From: Glandiceps talaboti
Lineage: Eukaryota > Hemichordata > Enteropneusta > Spengelidae
Length of the DNA: 64,000 nucleotides
Assembly (NCBI RefSeq): GCF_964340395.1
Contig: NC_135561.1
Location: 18,665,240 to 18,729,239, forward strand
Direction: 5' to 3'
Below, piece after piece: positions 1 through 10,437 of this stretch. The position numbers and the translations under genes are program-made. The notes under the pieces are model-generated. The model made no database searches. It was not told where the DNA came from and saw only the letters and a list, made by a program, of their open reading frames with translations. The number at the start of each line of letters is the position of its first letter. Position 1 is the first letter of the stretch.

Positions 1-571
1 AAAATGGCCAGGTATTTCAGCTGTAAGATATGGGGAAAGGGGAAGGCAGCGGGCAAAGTGGGCAGTTTTCGATATTTGTCAGGAAGTTAACAAATAAAAT
101 TTCACTATTGTTTTTTTTTTACAATGTTCACAAGATGTAAATTAATTGTATAATACAATAATTAATTTTTGACCACGTGTGTCATCGAAACTGGCGAGGC
201 AGTGCATCGAGATTGCAGCACAATCAAATATGTCCACTGACAACTGTCAATACGTATATATTGGGAGGAGAAGCTGTTTTGTTGTGAGCATATCAAATAG
301 CATCCTGAGTAAATTTAACATTAGGGCTTCAACAGTGGACAGAGGCCATATGTCTGGTAGAGGGTAGCGGAGAGAGGGGAAACATTGGCGAAAATTGCGG
401 GAAGTGGGCAGGCGAATCTGACGGGAGGACAGGTCGTGTAAGATCGCAGTGGGAGGGCCGATACGATAAGCTTTCACTTTCCCCTCTAATCTTGCAAACG
501 TAAAATTATGTAAAAAGTGTTTATTAGCTATGTTTTAACTTTCTGTAATGATTTCAGAAAAATGACTCACA
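1..571. other. no gene seen
   Basis: AT-rich sequence with short open frames only; nothing recognised. Confidence 0.6.
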
Positions 572-709
572 GGCTGCATCTGCAAATTACTCATTGATAT
601 TCTAGAATGTTTACCAACACCTTATCACTTCTTGTCATTTTCTCAAGGAATAGTTGTATCAAATATAGTTTGAAATGGGCTACCAGGTTAATGGTTATGA
701 GGAAACGAT

Positions 710-711
<2 letters not shown>

Positions 712-755
<44 letters not shown>
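712..755. repeat. (CA)n microsatellite
   Basis: Uninterrupted CA dinucleotides. Confidence 0.99.
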
Positions 756-758
<3 letters not shown>

Positions 759-998
759 ACATACATCACTTAACACTAGCCTTCTCTTATTGAAGGTAAA
801 TATGAGTAATTGGTCCGTCAGTCGGTTAGAAAAAGTAAAAACAAAACTTTGTATTAGTGTATCAAACATACCAACCCATAGACTGAACAATAGTTTAAGG
901 CACACTGAATACAGTGTCGGCCCTGGGAATGATCCGAGATAAATGACACCACTTAACGCCAGTCAACATTTGCGTCATACAGTACGCCCTCTAGGGCC

Positions 999-1457
999 TT
1001 ACATGGTTGAAGTTTGTTGTTTGTCGACTGATGTTACTGTTTTATGAGTATATCTGCCCTTCAGACTCACTAAATCATACCCGCGGAGGTAGAAGAGTAC
1101 CAGAAGAGCAACTGTTGACACCATGAACAGCTTAGGCTTGAATGCAGTATTAGACAAGAACATGGATACGCAATGACCGAAAAGGCAACACAATCTTTCA
1201 GTGGCGGGGAACTGTCTGACATATACCTTTGACAAGTAGGGAAATACACACAGCCTTAAGGTCGTTCTACATAACAGTGCTTGTGCAAATATAAACACCA
1301 ACACTAGTATGGCACCGGATATCAGCGATATAAAAATACCTAGAAACCTCAAAATCGCTAGTACAATGACGATTGGTAAGTACATAATATCACGGCATTT
1401 TCCACACATCAACATGGCACTAATTAATACGTAACCTCCACTGACGTATCTTTCCAT
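999..1457 (-). CDS. 152-residue membrane-protein-like ORF
   Basis: Open frame from ATG with at least two strongly hydrophobic stretches (IMYLPIVIVLAILRFLGIFI running on through LISGAILVLVFIF, and LFMVSTVALLVLFYL) separated by a Cys-rich stretch. No family recognised. A related frame exists in the right copy at 61574-61939, where a deletion shifts the frame. This could be a small multi-pass membrane protein, one exon of a larger gene, or a chance frame in a repeat. Splice sites and a promoter were not evident. Confidence 0.3.
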   Translation of the reverse strand: MERYVSGGYVLISAMLMCGKCRDIMYLPIVIVLAILRFLGIFISLISGAILVLVFIFAQALLCRTTLRLCVFPYLSKVYVRQFPATERLCCLFGHCVSMFLSNTAFKPKLFMVSTVALLVLFYLRGYDLVSLKGRYTHKTVTSVDKQQTSTM

Positions 1458-1951
1458 AGAGATAGCAAGATCTCATCGTTTCACACATGATACTTTAGCA
1501 CTATAGACATCCAAAAAAATCACCTCTTTGTTTTAGGTCAGACCACCAAAGGAAGGAATTTGTGATGAAATATACTGTATTGTTAATTACAAAATTTGAG
1601 TCGGAAATCATATGCATTTTACGTAATTTTAAAACGCAATTATAACTATTGTAATTAAAGCCCATTTTCGAGGCTGACTGAAAAAATGAAAATCCCAAAC
1701 ATGTGCACAGGCTCGTATAACAAAATAAATGAGTGTCAATTCACTCAGAATTACAGAAACTATGATTTCTAATAATTCTAACGATCATTGTCCTTTGCTA
1801 AGGGAAGGTTTACACATCCCACAGATGTTGTGGCTACACAAACTCGAAGTTGTTGACTAATGCTAAATGAGATGGTATTTTGTACATGGCAGCTCATTCA
1901 TAATTTTTATATAAGAAGTTGAATTTGTCATTTTTTTACACCTCACAAAAT

Positions 1952-1952
<1 letters not shown>

Positions 1953-2008
<56 letters not shown>

Positions 2009-2036
2009 GTCTCTTGGTGTCTCTCTGTCTGTCTGT
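1953..2036. repeat. (GTCT)n microsatellite
   Basis: Tetranucleotide array with a few interruptions at its 3' end. Confidence 0.98.
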
Positions 2037-2548
2037 GACCATCCATCTGTCTGAACCGATTTTAATGGAAACCTATGTACCAATCATTTCCATAAAGATT
2101 TTGAGAATATCTCGAGGATAGTTAGAATAATTAGAGTGCTTGGCATGAAATGTGCAGATTGATGGTTCAATCCTGTCAGGGTGGCATATGACATAGTACA
2201 TATGCACGTTAATTTGTATTGCGATATATACAAATTTGACCGAATGGCGGCCATATTTGTAGTTAAAAATCAATATTTACTACATAACTCATAAACTCAA
2301 ATACACAGATACAACAGGTACGATTTTTTATAGAAAGAATGCGACCTTTGACATTGACCTAGATCTTCAGGGTCGACTATTAAAAAAACAGATTTCTTGA
2401 ATATCAGAAACACTGTAGTCTTCATTTGTTGCTATTTAAAAAAAAAAATCATACCTACAGATAATATAGAAGAAGATAGATATACACAAAGACTATCGCC
2501 TTTTACAGACTGACATCACATACATTTAACATTAGTCACATACAAGGA

Positions 2549-2812
2549 GTTTTATTCACCTGTTGACTACGCTCGTCATAGGCTACATGCTGACGATGTC
2601 CCTCTATGACGTCACAAAACCCGTGGTCTAGGTGGGACAGGAAATACCCGAAAACTGTCGACGTAAATCCGAAGGGAACTGACTGAAAAAATATGTCATT
2701 TTAAGGTGTTTGCTGACGCTTTTTTAAAGTTTTTAAACCAGAATACGTTTCACAAACATGTCGTTGAGCAAAATAGCAATAGTGATTGTGAGCATTTTGA
2801 ATCACCTTTACA
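2549..2812 (+). repeat. about 262-bp dispersed repeat, copy 1
   Basis: Begins with a TTTTATTCACC motif and ends near GAATCACCTTTA. The reverse complement of 5066-5330 aligns along the full length. It sits between blocks of the segmental repeat in the left copy, so it is probably a separate insertion. Confidence 0.8.
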
Positions 2813-2965
2813 ATGTCAGCAGATATGGTAGAATTTCTGAACAAAGCAATGGCGAGAATTACGGGAAGATGATGTTTTCACAGGATTGACAGCTATCATC
2901 ATTAGTGGAAATTAATTTTGTTTGATAATGTTGTTGAATATGGTTAAGCTTATTGCCCAGCAAAG

Positions 2966-5065
2966 TTTCTGACGAATTATCAAAATGGGTGTGTAGTTCC
3001 CGAAGACGATTTGTATTTGTTGGAATAATTTATTGAATCATTGTACGATATGGTGGTAACAGCTATTGTAGTGTCGGTATTTACAGGATCAACACTTTTT
3101 TAAAGCCATGTTCTGTAAACTCACACGAATGGAAATAAAATACAAGGGGGTTTTCAAAACAGCTGCATGCACTAAAGTATGAATGAGTCCTGAAACTGAC
3201 TGTCTTGTGGACAGCTTTCGCGGAACAAATTCCTTTTTACATATCAAACATACCAACAAGTATATTAGTATTAACTTACACAAATGTTGTGTTTCCCTCT
3301 TACATCTAGATTTTGCTTGCATTAAAATGTGTACGTGATAAAGAATATTTCACAAGAATATTTCACGGGTTGCCATTATTTGGATAAATCATATTTTTGA
3401 ATATATTTTATATTGTATAGTTTCATCGCGACCCGAATATTTCCCGTTATTGATGTACCCTTGATTAAATGAAATTGTTTACCTGTTGTTTTAGTTTGGT
3501 CTGTGGCTATGAAGAAAGAGTACTTCAAATTCTTGGTTGTCTTGCTCACACACAGCTATCGGTCAGACGACACAGGGCATACGTTTGTATCGAATCTCAG
3601 ACAAGCACTACAATCTTTTGCCGACAATTCCTAAATCTCAAAATTTTCCAAGCAGGTACCTTTTATAGCTTTTCTCCAGGTGCCGTCCCTGGTGTACCAT
3701 GGGTAACCATAGATTATTGCAGAAAAAATCAATAAAGAGGCGTTGTTATTGGTGATATTTTGGCTGTTTTCCAATCACATTTCTTAAGACCACCTTCTGA
3801 GGATTATAGCCATGCAACATATCTTTTACACAAGAAAATGAAAGTGTCGATATAATGAGCTATACCTTGGCCATATCAGCTACAAACGTACACGATTCGT
3901 TTATTCCTACAGTGTCGATATTCCAGAGCTGCAAGTTTAATGATAGTTACAGAAATTTAAACTTAACAATATGTAGGTGTGAGTTGCCTGATAAATTCCC
4001 CAATTAGTGACGCAAAGTCTACATCCTAAGAGTACAACTGTCATATCAATCGGCTGAGAATATGTTTATAGTACACAACCATCCTTTACACAGTGTCTGC
4101 TCTGTATTAGTTAATGATGTTACAAGTAGCAGTATGCACAGTGCATGTACTACGACTATTACAATAACTACATGGTAGATTTGGCAGATTGTTTATGTTC
4201 AAACATTGAAATATCAAACTTTACACAAACCACAGAGGTATACATCAGCTATCATTTTTTGCGACCTTAACATAAAACTTGTGGGCAGGCTCACATAAGG
4301 TCAGGGAGATATAATGTCATCGAATACGCCTGTATAAAATATTATAGGCCAATTACAAGCCAGTCATACCATTGTCTATATAGTATACTGTTCTTTTAAG
4401 TACATTGTATATTGTTAAGTGTCATTAAACACACTGAACAATGATACGGGTTTGGTTTGGAATTTGAACACAGCGTGTGATTGATTTTGCATTCGTTTAC
4501 GATCAGTAGATTGACCAGTGATAAAGACCAGAAAACACCTGTGCAAATATGTAATACCTGTGTCTAATCGATTGATATGATGTAGGGGATTCGCACTGAT
4601 AAGTTGTGTCGACTGTGAGGCGATTCTAATCTGAGGCCACGAATATATATTTTTTAAATCCTAAATTGAAGTATTTCGCCCCTTATATATATCAGTAGTG
4701 ATATATATATAAGATTAGATAATGACACCCAACGAAAGCCATCAAACAAGCAATGATATCATAGGGGCTACAGGAAATGTCAAACTTTACAACTTTACAA
4801 GTTTTTATCTCTCATGTTCAGGTACGTTTTCCCGTACAAGCTGAGATATCCCCTCACCCCACTGTTTAGTATTTTACCCACAATTCTCTCTGATTTGTAT
4901 GCCCGGATGTTCCATATTTTATAACTTCCAAGAGAGGCAATATTTACATTTAAAACATAACAAATACATTTCAATAATATATAGAAAATGTAAAACTGAG
5001 ATCAAAAACACAATTGCAAATTTTGAATAAAAAATGAATTAAAAACTAAATGAACACGACGTGCT
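2966..5065. other. no gene seen
   Basis: AT-rich; an 88-codon frame at 3469-3735 has no recognised domain or splice support. A short TATA-rich palindrome lies near 4684-4712. Confidence 0.6.
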
Positions 5066-5330
5066 TTAAAGGTGATTCAAAATGCTCGCATTCACTATCG
5101 CTAATTTGCTAGACAACATGTTTGTGAAATGCATTCTGGTTTTAAAACTTTTCAAAAGCGTCTGCAAACACCTTAAAATGACCTTTTTTGAGTCAGTTCT
5201 CTTCGGATTTACTTCGAGAGTTTTCGGGTATTTCCGGTCCCACTTAGACCACGGGATTTTATGACGTCATAAGGAGTACATGTTAGCAGTAAGACTATGA
5301 CAAGCGTAGTCACTGGGTGAATAAAACAGC
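5066..5330 (-). repeat. about 262-bp dispersed repeat, copy 2 (inverted)
   Basis: Reverse-complement partner of 2549-2812, ending with the inverted GTGAATAAAAC terminus. Confidence 0.8.
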
Positions 5331-5745
5331 ATTGTGAAAAAATACATTGCTAGTGGCTGCAATAGACATCAGTAAACAAAAACTACAGTCTACATGTCTT
5401 ATTAACCAACATTTACCGATATTTACTCACACTTTCTTACTAATTGGCAGTGTCTGTGGGTATAAATGCTAAAATATTACCTCCCCATATTATGGCAAAA
5501 CAAATCAAAACGGCTAGACTAGATATACATAAACACTTGTAATGTCGGTCGCGTGTTTCAATTTATTTATCTGATTTTTTAATTATTTGCCGAGGAGAAG
5601 CATTACAATATCTTTGACACGCATGGCGTCGACAACATATTTTAGCCCACTATACTCGACTATACTCGCTGATGTCGCCTTTTGAACGGCGCATTTAGCA
5701 ACAGAGTAAACATGTTTACACTAGCTATTAGATTACCCATATTAT
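5297..5745 (+). repeat. inverted repeat arm, left
   Basis: Matches the reverse complement of about 8505-8962 with scattered mismatches and indels (shared blocks include TATTATGGCAAAACAAATCA). The pair flanks the foldback element region. Confidence 0.8.
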
Positions 5746-6118
5746 CAGCAATAAAATTGTAAAGAATTGAGGAATTTTCGTGAGTTTAGTGTTGTCATTT
5801 ACATGACTTTAGCAACTCGTCTAAAAGAAAACTTGTATGGTTTCCCTTGTTGGATATAACTTAATTTAATACAACAAGCCTATTTAATATTCATTAGAAG
5901 AATTTTGTAACGAATCATGGTATTCAAAGTATACAGTTTAGGAAACCAACAAATCATATATCGTGATGTGTTCATGATATTAAATATGATTGGACAATAT
6001 TGACGTCGGCAATCAAGGTAGTGACCCCAGCACATGGTTATGAAAGAAACTCGGCTGCAACTAGATACTTAGCCACTTCCGGTCAAATTTCTCAGGGTTT
6101 GTTTTGAAGTTAGAGATG

Positions 6119-6127
6119 TTATTTCTG
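6119..6127. repeat. 9-bp target-site duplication, left (TTATTTCTG)
   Basis: Identical to 7877-7885, immediately outside the perfect terminal inverted repeats of the foldback element. Confidence 0.92.
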
Positions 6128-7876
6128 GGGTGACCCTAAAACGAATGACAACCTGAATGACGGAAAACGAACGACAGCATTTCTAGGTGGTAAACAGTGG
6201 AATGACACCCTTTTCTACATTCAGTTAGTTGAATGACACCCTCTGCACTGTAGAATCACTGGAATGACAGCCGCCACTCTATAAAATAAGTGGAATGACA
6301 GCATTTTTAATGCTTTGGAACTGGAATGACAGCATTTCTAGGTGATAAACAGTGGAATGACACCCATTTCTACAATCAGTTAGTTGAATGACACACTCTG
6401 CACTGTAGAACCACTGGAATGACAGCCGCCACTCTATAAAATAAGTGGAATGACAGCATTTGTAATGCTTTGGAACTGGAATGACAGCATTTCTAGGTGG
6501 TAAACAGTGGAATGACACCCTTTTCTACATTCAGTTAGTTGAATGACACACTCTGCACTGTAGAACCACTGGAATGACAGCCGCCACTCTATAAAATAAG
6601 TGGAATGACAGCATTTTTAATGCTTTGGAACTGGAATGACAGCATTTCTAGGTGGTAAACAGTGGAATGACACCCTTTTCTACAATCAGTTAGTTGAATG
6701 ACACACTCTGCACTGTAGAACCACTGGAATGACAGCCGCCACTCTATAAAATAAGTGGAATGACAGCATTTTTAATGCTTTGGAACTGGAATGACAGCAT
6801 TTCTAGGTGGTAAACAGTGGAATGACACCCTTTTCTACATTCAGTTAGTTGAATGACACCCTCTGCACTGTAGAACCACTGGAATGACAGCCGCCACTCT
6901 GTAAAATAAGTGGAATGACAGCATTTTTAATGCTGTGGAACTGGAATGACAGCATTTCTAGGTGGTAAACAGTGGAATGACACCCTTTTCTACAATCAGT
7001 TAGTTGAATGACACCCTCTGCACTGTAGAACCACTGGAATGACAGCCGCCACTCTATTAAATAAGTGGAATGACAGCATTTTTAATGCTTTGGAACTGGA
7101 ATGACAGCATTTCTAGGTGGTAAACAGTGGAATGACACCCTTTTCTACAATCAGTTAGTTGAATGACACACTCTGCACTGTAGAACCACTGGAATGACAG
7201 CCGCCACTCTATAAAATCTATTAATGCATTAAAAATGCTGTCATTCCACTTACTTTATAGAGTGGCGGCTGTCATTCCACTGGTTCTACAGTGCAGAGGG
7301 TGTCATTCAACTGACTGAATGTAGAAAAGGGTGTCATTCCACTGTTTACCACCTAGAAATGCTGTCATTCCAGTTCCAAAGCATTAAAAATGCTGTCATT
7401 CCACTTATTTTATCGAGTGGCGGCTGTCATTCCACTGGTTCTACAATGCAGAGGGTGTCATTCAACTAACTGATTGTAGAAAAGGGTGTCATTCCACTGT
7501 TTACCACCTAGAAATGCTGTCATTCCAGTTCCAAAGCATTAAAAATGCTGTCATTCCACTTATTTTATAGAGTGGCGGCTGTCATTCCAGTGGTTCTACA
7601 GTGCAGAGGGTGTCATTCAACTAACTGAATGTAGAAAAGGGTGTCATTCCACTGTTTACCACCTAGAAATGCTGTCATTCCAGTTCCAAAGCATTAAAAA
7701 TGCTGTCATTCCACTTATTTAATAGAGTGGCGGCTGTCATTCCAGTGGTTCTACAGTGCAGAGGGTGTCATTCAACTAACTGATTGTAGAAAAGGGTGTC
7801 ATTCCACTGTTTACCACCTAGAAATGCTGTCATTCGTTTTCCGTCATTCAGGTTGTCATTCGTTTTAGGGTCACCC
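6128..7876. mobile_element. 1749-bp foldback DNA transposon with satellite-like arms
   Basis: The ends are perfect inverted repeats (GGGTGACCCTAAAACG and its complement), continuing for more than 40 bp. Flanking TTATTTCTG copies give a 9-bp target duplication. The left arm (6128 to about 7217) carries seven 155-bp units and the right arm (about 7230-7876) four inverted units. Each unit is five 31-bp monomers that start GAATGAC and carry five different 24-bp spacers. There is no transposase, so it is non-autonomous. A 9-bp duplication is seen for Drosophila FB and Mutator-like elements; the superfamily cannot be fixed here. Confidence 0.93.
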
Positions 7877-7885
7877 TTATTTCTG
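7877..7885. repeat. 9-bp target-site duplication, right
   Basis: TTATTTCTG, partner of 6119-6127. Confidence 0.92.
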
Positions 7886-8504
7886 TACGACTTGAAGAAT
7901 TTTACACTATATCTAATTGATAAATATGGATTATATCAACACGTGGATAAATTCAATCCGACACGAATGTGCTCTCCCGATTCCATATATACATACACTG
8001 CTTCAGCCGCGGTGACTGCACAAAACTTGACAACACTACCCACCTACCGATATATAATAATCACCTGTATGCCGTGATAAAAACAAGCAATAATTCGAGT
8101 CCCCAACAAGTCGATGAGACCTACTTCTGTTCAGTCCGATTGGAATGCGAGTTTGTGATGTTTTACATGGGTTTCAGACTCAGACTAGAGTATTACACCC
8201 TAGACAGCCCTGGCCGAAAATAATAGATGTAAACTTGTTTTCACAAGCCAAACATGTGACAATACAAGACCACAACGAAAACTGTGAAACATTTACAGGT
8301 CACTCTCATTTTATATATGGCCAACAAAATTAGGTTGGTCACAGTTCCATTTACATGATACAATGATTCGGAGAGAGTTTCCATATGCTCGGAGCAAATC
8401 GAATCAATTAGTGTATTATGAGACCAACAAATATATTGTGGCACATGTCCCGATACGCCTTCTTGAAATTTCCCATTGGTATTCTAATAGCTAATATATT
8501 TATT
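7886..8504. other. no gene seen
   Basis: Short open frames only, none with a recognised domain. Confidence 0.55.
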
Positions 8505-8962
8505 CGAGATGAAATATGTTTACTTTGTTGTTAAATGCACCGTTCAAAAGTCGATGCCAGTACGATTAGGCTAAAATATGCCGTCCTCGGCCCGGGGATG
8601 CCATCAACACGTCACAACGGTATCGTAATGTTTCTTGTCGGCAAATGATAAAAAATAAGATAAATAAAAGTCAATGAATGTGAAACACGCGACATTACAA
8701 GTATTTATGTATATCTAGTCTAGCCGTTTTGATTTATTTTGCCATAATATGGGGAGATAATATTTTAGCATTTATACCCACAGACACTGCCAATTAGTAA
8801 GAAAGTGTGAGTAAATATCGGTAAATGTTGGTTAATAAGACATGTAGAGTGTAGTTTTTGTTTACTGATGTCTATTACAACCACTAGCAATGTATTTTTT
8901 CACAATGGTGTTGAGTTTTATTCACCGAGTGACTACGCTTAGTACATAGTTTTTCTGGTTTT
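8505..8962 (-). repeat. inverted repeat arm, right
   Basis: Reverse complement of 5297-5745; it ends with the TTTTATTCACC terminus shared with the 262-bp repeats. Confidence 0.8.
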
Positions 8963-9440
8963 GTAGTAGATGTGATTTGTCTGGAATTGTGGTGAAACAT
9001 ATTCATTGCAGTTGCACGTATTGTGCTTATAGGTTATCAATACATACACTATAATGACAACCAGTTATCAGACATTGCATATATTTCCATCAAAAAAGCG
9101 GAACAAACAGTACATAATCCCGATAAAACATTAGTTCTGGTGATAAAAAATCCCAGTTTCATCGATCGAGCGAACGAAATAAAAAAATATGGTCGCGATA
9201 TGAACGTAACTTATCATGTTTTATTTGATCGTGATGAACAACTGTTTGATTAGTTACAGTAACAATGGTGTATATGTTTACCAAGAGATCAGAGGGCAGA
9301 CAGTAGCAACTGATAAAAAAGCCATTTTGATTAAAAGGTCTTTAGGTCTAACACCTTTGAAGGCAAGCTTGAAGAGCAGCTGACTAGTCACATTGGTATA
9401 TGAAATTTGCAAAAGTAAGGTCTGTGCGGTCGACGCCATC

Positions 9441-9785
9441 GTGCTACTCACAGGCATTTGTTTCCCGAGTTATGGCTCATAATATTTCTATCAGAATACA
9501 ATAAAATGACGATAATATCGTTAATATTGACGTATTGAACCAACACTATATGGAAGGGGTAAAATTACACTTGTTTCTGTGATCGCGCAGTTTCACTCAA
9601 TGCGAAGGTAGTGTCTTCCTTCGCATTGAGTGAAACTGCACGATCACAGAAACAAGTGTAATTTTACCCCTTTCATATAGTGTTGGTTTAATACGTCAAT
9701 ATTAACGATATTATCGTCATTTTATTGTATTCTGATAGAAATATTATGAGCCATAACTCGGGAAACAAATGCCTGTGGTGCTACT
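9441..9785. mobile_element. 329-bp palindromic MITE (9449-9777) with 8-bp target duplication
   Basis: Near-perfect palindrome with ends CACAGGCATTTGTTTCCCGAG and complement, flanked by GTGCTACT on both sides (9441-9448, 9778-9785). The third segmental copy (near 22330) has the empty site with one GTGCCACT. The 8-bp duplication suggests a hAT-type non-autonomous element. The arms meet near 9613. Confidence 0.93.
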
Positions 9786-9866
9786 ACCCTCAAAAACAAT
9801 TGACATTAATGTAATCTAGCACATGCACCTACAAATAATGCGTACTTTTTACTGACTTCAATTATT

Positions 9867-9872
<6 letters not shown>

Positions 9873-9956
<84 letters not shown>

Positions 9957-9980
9957 AGAGAGAGGGAGAGAGGGAGAGAG
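9873..9980. repeat. (GA)n microsatellite
   Basis: GA array with GGGAGA interruptions at its end. Confidence 0.98.
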
Positions 9981-10437
9981 ATTTGAACGTTAATGTGTCC
10001 GTGACTTGTGTGACTTCACTAGATTTTAGTTAGGTTAACTACTTAAGCACAGCAGGGAATAGCTGGACTACCTAAGTTATGTTGTTTTGCCAGCCTACCC
10101 CCCCTCGAGATACAAGTGCTGTCGTTTCTATCCATCGACGAAAGGAGCCTCGTAATACACCACATAGTCCTAAACTTAAACAATGAAATCACATTGTTGT
10201 CATCATGTTTGGTTCAAAGTTAAAAGATGATGTCATAGATTAGCCCGACATCTTCTGAATTCTAAAAGTGTGTGATGACGAGAACTAGATTGCAAAGATG
10301 ATTAACTACCACTAATGGGGAAACCAAGATAGTAGTGAATTTATTTACAGTTATTACACCATGGCAACCCATATAGCTTTATCATTCAGAGTGTGTTGAT
10401 CATCTAAATCTAAATTCCGAAGTGATAACAGGTAATA

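Larger units (their letters stand above)
572..2965. repeat. segmental repeat, left copy
   Basis: Blocks at 572-850, 845-2035, 2240-2530 and 2816-2965 recur in the same orientation at 58450-58745, 61345-62450, 62460-62740 and 63312-63460. The left copy contains (CA)n at 712-755 and (GTCT)n at about 1953-2036. A 262-bp repeat lies at 2549-2812. Confidence 0.85.
8951..10330 (+). repeat. tandem segmental duplication, first (partial) copy
   Basis: Recurs at about 14031-15010 and 21855-22860: the same order of a GGTTTTGTAGTAGATGTGAT block, a CAACCAGTTATCA block, (GA)n, an ACTAGATTTTAGTTAGG block and a TAGTCCTAAACTTAAACAAT block. This copy alone has the 329-bp MITE. A 76-codon open frame (9023-9253) is interrupted in the other two copies, so it is not treated as a gene. 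Confidence 0.88.

Noticed and set aside
2549-5330. A single 2.8-kb transposon with 262-bp terminal inverted repeats
   Set aside because: The sequence just inside the left repeat (2816-2965) also occurs in the right segmental copy without the repeat, so it is ordinary flank; two separate insertions in opposite orientation fit better.
6186-7217. CRISPR-like repeat and spacer pattern (7-bp anchor, 24-bp spacers, 31-bp period)
   Set aside because: The five spacers recur in fixed order every 155 bp and the array is mirrored inside a transposon with target duplications, in a eukaryotic context with no cas genes.
9023-9253. 76-codon ORF as a small gene
   Set aside because: The two paralogous copies near 14100 and 21920 carry stops and shifts in this frame, and no domain is recognised.
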